The translations under genes and the position numbers were made by a program. The notes below the pieces were generated by a model, which searched no databases, was not told the origin of the DNA, and saw nothing but the letters and a program-made list of their open reading frames with translations. From the NCBI GenBank assembly GCA_014885115.2, contig WKLE02000769.1, positions 1-14,857 on the forward strand: a stretch of 14,857 nucleotides of DNA, given 5' to 3'. Positions 8,998 through 14,857 of the stretch are shown here, piece by piece (the stretch's first letter is position 1; each line of letters starts with the position of its first letter). The stretch is from Asterionellopsis glacialis (taxonomy: Eukaryota; Bacillariophyta; Plagiogrammaphyceae; Rhaphoneidales; Asterionellopsidaceae).

Positions 8998-11430
8998 TCA
9001 GCTCAAAGTTCCCGCTTGGGAGCTAGTGGAAGACTTTGTCTTAGAGATGTTGGCTCTCTTGACGTTTCCTAATTCGCCTTTAAGATTCTCATGTGCCCTT
9101 TTGAGTGAAACAATAGATTCCTTAAGTTTGTCAATTTCCCCAAGACACTCCTTGACGTCCTTTGTGGACTTGTTGACAACCGTCTTCAGCCCACGGATGG
9201 AGGAGGGGTCTACCCGCTTGGTAAGCATGAACATGCTGAGCTCTTTCACATACGCTGGGTGAGACCTAAACTCAAGTTGTACAAATGATTCCATTTACCG
9301 ATGACATTGGAGGACTGACCAGATCATCCGAGATTTGTCATTAAGAGTGCTCAAGTCATCTAGCATGATGACCCGCATCCGGTGACGACACATTGATTCC
9401 CAGATAGCGTTGGAGGCACGGCCTACCAAGGTAAAAGCAACTTCCTCGGAGAAATTGGAGACATGTACCAAGTCAAGATACATTCTATCGACATGACTGG
9501 TGAATGCCACCCAATGGGAGACAAGTACCTGAGCCAACCATGCATTGGCCAGGTCCTTACCTTACCGGGTCCAGAGGGCAAGGCTCCAATTTTTCCTCTT
9601 ACACTGTTGAGATGGTGATGTAAGTGTCCACCAAGCTTTAGCTTTAAAGACTCGGTTCCTTCCCCAAGCCAAGCTCCATAAGATTTGATGCCACCAAAAC
9701 CCTTCTCCCTTGGCACAGGATCTCCAGTCTTCGAAGGACAATAAAGGAGCCAAGGTTTAATATGATACATTGATGCACTAAGATCACTTTCAAGCCTTGT
9801 GGAGCCAACACGTTGAGAAGAATGCCGGTCATCTGCGTATTTGCTTCCTGTTGGTTGCTTGGGTTCCATGGCGATCAGACAACTAAACAAGTCCCAATAT
9901 AAGCCCGCTGAAACTACTTTGTTCTCCTTCACCCACCTTTTGAGGTCACCCAAAGAGGCAAATTGGAATGGGTCTAACACAAAGCTTTTGTCCTCAACTC
10001 AAGTCTGCATCTCGTGAATTTGATCCCAGAGTTTGTCGACTTGGGCTTGGAGAGTTAAGGGGGATCCGGACGTCCCCAATGCCCTGCCAACGGGAAGTGA
10101 CAGAATGCGTGAATCCAGTTCTCCAACCTGTCGTGTTAGGGCAGCAAAGTCAGTTTGTGAAACAAATTGATTGTTTCTTAAGGAGGCTTGTAGGTTGCAA
10201 ACTTTGGTCTCTATGTCGAAAGATACTTTGTTGACCGGTGGTTTGGGACCTCCAAAATCAAAAGTCTCAATACCAGACCTACCCTTGAGGGCACCCAAGT
10301 GATCCTTGAACTGCGGAATAAGGTGACGGTAGGATTTCGAGAGATTGGCGAAGCTATCCTTCAAAACAGAAACTCACCTTGCTAGATTGTCTAGGTCATT
10401 TGCAGATGCATCTTGATCCTTTCGCTGTTCCTCCATCTGTCCCATAAGTGCTCCCAATTGTTCTTGATTGCCATGGATGGATTCCCAAAGAGTAGACATT
10501 CCTTTGAGACTAGCATTCTTGTTTCCGCCTATTTGCACAACAAGCCGCTGCACCTTCACTTCAGTATTGTTTAACGAGCCCTGCAAGTCCTGTAATGTTC
10601 GGGTCAATGATTCTTGATGCCCTTGCTCACCTTGACTACTGTGATGGGACTCTTGTTCAATTTCTGAGAAGTTCATGTTAATATTTTTCCATGTGGCGGA
10701 TATTGCAGCTACAGCATTTGCTTCCTTTCCCAGGTCCATAGCATCCATAGAATCGTTTATCGTGGTCATACTGGGGCCACCAACAGGGATAGTTCCAATG
10801 GAGTCCAAGAGAAAAGCCCCAATGGACAATTTTTGAGGCATCTTCATCTCGCGCTTTGCTCCTTCAAGATCCTCTACTGAGGGGAGTTTGACGGACTCCC
10901 ACGAATCGTCCGATGGTGCACCCGACGGGAAAATTGTTTGAGTTTGTCCGCCCGAGCGATGAGGTTATCGAAGTACGTGATCATAACATCTGGTGATTTT
11001 TCAATCGTAACAAATTGTTCCAAAGAGACGTTGACCGGTAGATATTTCACGTCCAACACGGGTGACCGGCGGGCTTGATTAGGATTTTGACCGCGTACGT
11101 ATAAATGGCCCCCAAGCAGGTGTACTTTCAAAGTTCGATGGACTCAGGTCTGCAGCAGAAATGATTACCACCACTGCCTCCAATTGCTCCTCCACAGAAA
11201 GAAGTAGGGGTCTCACAATGAAAGACCCTTACCAGGTTGGCAGACCTGACAGACGAAGAAGAAGAAGAATGCGTACCAACCCCCCCCGTGGAAAGAGACA
11301 CACCCGACGTAGGGGTAGAAAACTCAGGCGACAACGTACCTGATGGAGAGGGACGAGAAGAAGGACAAGGAGTGATGTCCTTGTCCCCCGTGGACCCGTC
11401 CAAATCGTCAAAGGTAGCAACAGTCTCCAT
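8998..11430 (-). pseudogene. Gag-like first region of the DIRS-type element
   Basis: It starts at a true ATG (11430). The first 100 codons are rich in Ser, Thr, Pro and Gly and likely disordered. A shift at about 11130 leads into GGHLYVRGQNPNQARRSP and YLPVNVSLEQFV. A shift near 10870 leads into KLPSVEDLEGAKREMKMPQ and a long helical, Gln/Glu-rich part. Reading continues in one frame through TGA 10374-10376 and TGA 9999-10001 to VLDPFQFASLGDL, SKYADDRHSSQRVGSTRLE and LANAWLAQVLVSHWVAF. The last of these is reached by a shift at a duplicated CTTAC (9556-9565). It then crosses TAA 9295-9297 to MESFVQLEFRSHPAYVKEL and a coiled-coil-like C-terminus (VVNKSTKDVKECLGEIDKL onward). No CCHC knuckle was seen. 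The structural role (capsid-like) is inferred from position and composition. Confidence 0.6.
9556..9565. repeat. 5-bp tandem duplication causing a frameshift
   Basis: CTTAC is present twice in tandem (GTAAG twice on the coding minus strand). Upstream the open frame reads SGPGK. Downstream, family-like sequence (KDLANAWLAQ) resumes only if one copy is removed. It looks like a small duplication scar. Confidence 0.6.
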
Positions 11431-11957
11431 GAGTTACCAGGCGGCTAAAAGAAAATTAATCTGCTTGTTGGCGATAGGGTCTTGTTCGTAACTGATCAGT
11501 GTTGCGAAACAAGAGTTTATCGCATACAAGCCACAACCAGAGGTTCGCGTCTTCGTATCTTCGAGAAAGTGATTTTCAGGACAACTGTTCTTGCCGGCAA
11601 TTGACGTGGTGGTTGCACGGAACAGTGTTCTTTTGTGTCACTTGATTCGGGCCAGCTCTCTGAGTTTTGGATTGGCGCCTGGCCTTCCAACCCACTTAGC
11701 ATAATTAGCACGAAACGGTCAGGAGGACGAAAATGTGTTTTTTGAAAAAAAAAATTGCTAGAAAATAACATGTCGTTTTTGAAAAAAGGGCATATACGCC
11801 CGGGAGTGAAAAGAGCGGGTACGACTACCTTAAATCCGAGATGAATTCCTCTGTAGCTGACCATCGGGGGACTCCATGACCCATGACAGTTTGATGCGAA
11901 ATTGCTGTTCGGTGTTACTTGTGTAAACGACAACAAAGAGAGTATTAATTTTTAAAA
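11431..11957. other. Intergenic region between divergent starts
   Basis: It separates the retroelement Gag ATG (minus, 11430) from the host gene ATG (plus, 11958). The 139-codon minus-strand open frame inside has no protein character and is not called. It should hold the upstream region of the sulfotransferase-like gene and the 5' end of the retroelement. It contains two AT-rich partial palindromes, T6-G-A10 at 11738-11754 and T5-G-A6 at 11776-11787. No terminal repeat, TATA box or target duplication could be identified with confidence. Confidence 0.45.
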
Positions 11958-14138
11958 ATGATGCCAACGCCAGGACAAAATAAGAATCCACCACAACGTC
12001 AAAATAGAAATCGTCACGGTGCTGCTGGTAACGGAAATTGCAACAATGATGAGCGCAATAAGTCAATAACTTCTTCACGTTGTCATCGTCATCGTAGTTT
12101 CAAAAAGAAAAAGAGCAAGAATCGGAATGATAGGGGGAAAAAACCATGTTACAAATTAATATGTTTTAGTGTTGCATATCTTTTCATTACAAAAAATTTG
12201 GTTGATTTGATCTTCAAACCCTCAATATACCAAACAAATCGTCGTTATAATCGAGACCCATTAGACTTTTCTATTCCCTGGGACGGCTTATCTATGTCAA
12301 GCAATGGCGATGTTGATTCCAATGCTGAAGACGTTAGTGGTGCTGATAATGATAGTCTTGAGTGCAGTCACTTTATGAGTAGTGATGATGGCGATGGCGA
12401 GGAGACTTCTTCGCTGGATTGCTTGACAAGATTGGATGAAAGGTACAAGAATTTACAAAGTGTACTAATTGACCCTCCTCAAGAATACCAAACAACGGTA
12501 AGAGCACTCTGTGACTATATTGCTAAATCAACACTTGAAAAACCAATATGTCGAGAGTCTAGTATAGAATATCAAAAGCGACTTGCTTCAGCTAAAGCAC
12601 ACCGTAAAGCGATTGGAAATCATCCAATCATAAGAGTTGCTAAACGTCGACAAATACGGAACCGGAAAAAAAGAAATAGAAGAAAAATATTTTCTTTCCT
12701 ATTTGGACGCCGTCGTCGTCTTCATACAACAACTATCGATAATAATGACGATGATAGTGATAATAATGACATACTGGAGATTCGGAAAAGAATCAAAGAA
12801 AATCCACAACAACAACAACAACAAATTAATGAGAACAATGAGAAAAAAGAAAAGGAAGACCCACGACAACGGCACCAACAAACGAGTGACGACAATGAGA
12901 AAGATGAAAACGAAAATCCGGAACAGCAACAGCAGCAACAACAACAAACGAGTGACGACAATGAGATAGATAAAAACGAAAATCCAGAACAGCAACAGCA
13001 AATGAACGAGACCAACAAAAAAGAAGAAAAAGAAAACCCACACAAACAGGAACAACAACAACAACATCATCAACAACAAGCGATTGAGAATATCGAACAA
13101 GAAGAAATTTTTAAAGATCAAGCAAATAAATTAGCATGGTCCTTACTAATTTCTGGTACACCACGGAGTGGTACAGTAGCAGCGGAAAAAACATTAACCA
13201 AACTTGGATTGTATGTGACCAATGATCAACATTTTCCATCGGTAGGAAAAGGTATGGTATCCTGGATGCATGTATTATATTCGTCCACTGATCAATACAT
13301 TGGTGGTGGTAAACTGATGTATGGGACATTTCAAACTATAATTCATCAGCGTCGTAATGTATTACAAAGTTTAACATCTCTCATCTATACAGAACCTTTG
13401 TTAGATCAACATTATCAACGATTCATAATGGGGTTACCATATGCCAACGATCTTACGAAAGCTATTCTCCAATCTCAAACCCATAAAAGAACGAACCAAG
13501 AAAGAAGTAAACAACTTGTTGGATTGATCATGTATGTTGAGTGGCAATTATTTGTCATTCGTGTATCGTCATGGTCATACCGATTGGAAGACTTGTTTCA
13601 TAGGGATAGTGACATTTCAACCAGCATTGTAAATCGCATTTTTGAATTTGCAAACGTACCGGAACCAAAAAGACCTACCAAATCAAGGGTTCAATCTATC
13701 ATAAGAGCAGAACAACAAAAGGCGAGGAGAAGAACCCGGCGAAGACTTCGCGAGGAAGAAGAGGAACAAGAACAAGAAGAGAACGTAAAGCATACTACAC
13801 TTATATCCTCTTCCCTTTCTCCTTCTGCATTATTTCCTAGCAATAGTACTCACCTTGGTACCGACTCACAAAAACGACAAGAACAGCTATCCACACGCGA
13901 TGGTCAACAACAACGACGTCGACTGGCACATACAAATGCAAGAAAACACCGCTCTACATTATCATGGGATGAAGTATTTGATATAAATTCTATTTGTGCC
14001 TGTAAGGCATTTGTTTTGGCTAATTATTATGGTTACAATCCCTTAGAACTTGACAAAAGTACTAAAAACACAGCAACAAAAATCTTTCGTGATTGTGATT
14101 CAACGGATATTGGAAAACTCTTTGAGGTGTGTTTGTAG
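11958..14138 (+). CDS. Predicted membrane-anchored sulfotransferase-like protein
   Basis: A single open frame of 726 codons from ATG (A-rich context AAAAATG) to TAG; a second ATG follows immediately. The N-terminus is basic and Asn-rich (residues 1-63), followed by a hydrophobic stretch at about 64-86 that could be a type II signal anchor, so Golgi-lumen topology is plausible. An acidic Ser/Asp segment (about 105-155) is followed by Arg/Lys-rich helices, then a Gln/Asn/Glu-rich tract (about 282-378). The catalytic-like domain begins at about 392. GTPRSGT at 400-406 fits the PAPS 5'-phosphosulfate loop of sulfotransferases, GKGMVSW follows at about 430, and HQRRNVLQSL at 463-472 fits the 3'-phosphate binding segment. 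MYVEWQLFVIRVSSWSYRLEDL follows, and the domain is then interrupted by a charged Arg/Glu block (about 588-612). The C-terminus includes ICACKAFVLANYYGYNPL. The likely role is sulfation of a glycan or protein; the substrate is unknown. The assignment rests on two motifs, so a related P-loop function is possible. This is the only long intact gene in the window. Confidence 0.7.
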   Translation: MMPTPGQNKNPPQRQNRNRHGAAGNGNCNNDERNKSITSSRCHRHRSFKKKKSKNRNDRGKKPCYKLICFSVAYLFITKNLVDLIFKPSIYQTNRRYNRDPLDFSIPWDGLSMSSNGDVDSNAEDVSGADNDSLECSHFMSSDDGDGEETSSLDCLTRLDERYKNLQSVLIDPPQEYQTTVRALCDYIAKSTLEKPICRESSIEYQKRLASAKAHRKAIGNHPIIRVAKRRQIRNRKKRNRRKIFSFLFGRRRRLHTTTIDNNDDDSDNNDILEIRKRIKENPQQQQQQINENNEKKEKEDPRQRHQQTSDDNEKDENENPEQQQQQQQQTSDDNEIDKNENPEQQQQMNETNKKEEKENPHKQEQQQQHHQQQAIENIEQEEIFKDQANKLAWSLLISGTPRSGTVAAEKTLTKLGLYVTNDQHFPSVGKGMVSWMHVLYSSTDQYIGGGKLMYGTFQTIIHQRRNVLQSLTSLIYTEPLLDQHYQRFIMGLPYANDLTKAILQSQTHKRTNQERSKQLVGLIMYVEWQLFVIRVSSWSYRLEDLFHRDSDISTSIVNRIFEFANVPEPKRPTKSRVQSIIRAEQQKARRRTRRRLREEEEEQEQEENVKHTTLISSSLSPSALFPSNSTHLGTDSQKRQEQLSTRDGQQQRRRLAHTNARKHRSTLSWDEVFDINSICACKAFVLANYYGYNPLELDKSTKNTATKIFRDCDSTDIGKLFEVCL
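12801..13080 (+). repeat. CAA/CAG-rich low-complexity tract with in-phase 66-bp repeats
   Basis: Glutamine runs are encoded by CAA and CAG (six CAA at 12807-12824). A 66-bp unit starting ACGAGTGACGACAATGAGA at 12882 is repeated at 12948 with few changes. Degenerate copies lie before and after. At 22 codons per unit the repeat is in phase, so copy-number changes would preserve the frame. Confidence 0.85.
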
Positions 14139-14857
14139 GATTGTTTATCGTATATAGTACGTTTACGATTTGTATGGGGACTTTGGAGCAACAAGATGAG
14201 TAGACTTGCAATACCACAGCTTTTGATCTCGTCTATTTTGGACTCGCTTTTATCAATAATATAAAAAGTAACATTAGTCTAGGACTTCTCTATACTTGTA
14301 TGAGTCATAAAAAATGGCTCAATAGAATTAAGTTAGTTGGTGATGGTACCAAAGATAAGTTGGACAAGGCGTATAAATAAGGTGTATCAACAAAGAAAGT
14401 TCTGGCGGGTGAATTTCCACATACATTGCTGAACAAGGCAATGAGACGCCCCTCGACACTAATATTAATCAGGAGAACGTCCATATGCAAAGGAAGAGGC
14501 GAAGACTGCTGAAGAAAACGCCCACCGCATTGCTGTGCAAGGTAATGAGAAGCTATCGGACAGGAGAAAATCCCTGTTGCGCCAAGATCTTCCTTGGCAG
14601 CTAGAGTTGCGGCAATTGTTGCAGTCGCAAATACTACAAAGAAAGATCTGGCGCAAAAACTAAAAGAATTGCGAAACATTAGCATTGGAAAGGATTCAAC
14701 AACAATTTCAAATTGGTGCTTTGCGCTATCAAACCCTTACGAATGCTGTCCATAAGACTTTTACAACACCGTCTGCCATGTCCCGACTTTTGCGAGTGTG
14801 AAGCAGAACTCCTACTTATCCCGGTCATTTACCGTCTGCGTTAGCTGTTTTCCCGGT
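14139..14857 (+). other. Stretch without an intact gene; possible decayed coding remnant
   Basis: No ORF has convincing protein character over its length. The first 200 bp should contain the 3' UTR of the upstream gene; no clear poly(A) signal was assigned. Two short direct repeats stand out: ACAAAGAAAG(T/A)TCTGGCG at 14390-14407 and 14636-14653, and a related pair near 14423-14445 and 14527-14549. In plus-strand frames the second pair reads HIAEQGNE and RIAVQGNE, next to KEEAKTAEENAH. This suggests a broken repeat protein or a recently duplicated segment. The function is unknown. Confidence 0.35.

Larger units (their letters stand above)
3723..11430 (-). mobile_element. Decayed tyrosine-recombinase (DIRS-type) retrotransposon, coding span
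   Basis: Read on the minus strand, the span gives, in order: a Gag-like region (11430 to about 8998), an unrecognised region (about 8997-8132), reverse transcriptase (about 8131-6640), RNase H (about 6250-5860), a conserved linker, and a tyrosine recombinase (about 5168-3723). RT plus RNase H followed by a tyrosine recombinase, with no DDE integrase or protease seen, defines the DIRS order. The coding span of 7.7 kb is somewhat longer than typical DIRS elements. About nine frameshifts and about a dozen in-frame stops show it is inactive. Terminal repeats were looked for by eye at 3380-3722 and 11431-11950 and not found, so the true element ends are unknown. The coordinates given cover only the coding span. 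Confidence 0.8.

Noticed and set aside
5078..10376. Reassignment of TGA to an amino acid, suggested by many in-frame TGA codons
   Set aside because: The same element also has TAG and TAA stops and many frameshifts, and the neighbouring intact gene needs no recoding. The duplicated segment independently shows CpG transitions, so CGA-to-TGA decay is simpler.
10368..10376. Intron donor suggested by AAGGTGAGT at the break in the Gag-like region
   Set aside because: The frame continues unchanged immediately after the TGA with family-like sequence, and no matching acceptor is needed. It is more simply a nonsense codon.
11517..11936. 139-codon minus-strand open frame upstream of the Gag ATG
   Set aside because: It has no recognisable domain and uneven composition, and lies in the expected promoter/UTR interval.
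12699..13121. Minus-strand open frames rich in Leu, Phe and Cys opposite the Gln-rich tract
   Set aside because: They are mirror products of the CAA/GAA-rich coding strand of the sulfotransferase-like gene.
14305..14685. 126-codon minus-strand open frame
   Set aside because: It overlaps plus-strand repeat-derived remnants and has no family character.
1..14857. CRISPR array, riboswitch or prokaryotic defence locus
   Set aside because: No regularly spaced repeats and no bacterial gene organisation; the content is eukaryotic transposons and one host gene.

Overview
The window looks like nuclear DNA of a microalga, most likely a diatom or related stramenopile. No bacterial operons, ribosome binding sites or RNA genes are visible. 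The case rests on three things: a tyrosine-recombinase retroelement whose RT and RNase H wording I associate with diatom genomes, a Mutator-type transposase, and a sulfotransferase-like protein of a style I associate with diatoms. The lineage call is inference, not a database result.

Layout. Positions 1-372 carry no convincing gene but hold several perfect hairpins, including a 15-bp one. Positions 373-2977 (+) are one decayed Mutator-like transposase, readable end to end only by crossing frameshifts and internal stops. It runs from a basic N-terminus, through a Cys-rich region and a DDE-like core with a Cys/His insert, to a zinc-knuckle-like segment and an acidic tail. Positions 2978-3722 are non-coding, with two inverted-repeat structures. 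Positions 3723-11430 (-) are one decayed DIRS-type retrotransposon. Read 5' to 3' it holds a Gag-like region from an ATG at 11430, an unrecognised second region, RT, RNase H and a tyrosine recombinase ending at 3723. It has about nine frameshifts and about a dozen in-frame stops. Positions 11431-11957 separate its ATG from a divergent host gene at 11958-14138 (+), the only long intact ORF (726 codons). That gene encodes a predicted membrane-anchored sulfotransferase-like protein with a large Gln/Asn-rich insert. Positions 14139-14857 hold at most a decayed coding remnant with short repeats.

The most informative signal is how the retroelement decayed. A 161-bp piece of the recombinase region is present twice (4338-4498 and 5173-5333). 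Of nine differences between the copies, eight are transitions and seven fit loss of an ancestral CpG. Independently, eight of the in-frame stops are TGA, as expected from CGA arginine codons turning into TGA. Together these suggest the element was cytosine-methylated, or attacked by a similar C-to-T process, after insertion. Active-site changes agree with inactivation: the RT box reads YVDN, and the usual HxxR of the recombinase appears as CSLQ. I see no intact undescribed system; the main value is a readable record of two dead transposons beside an intact gene.
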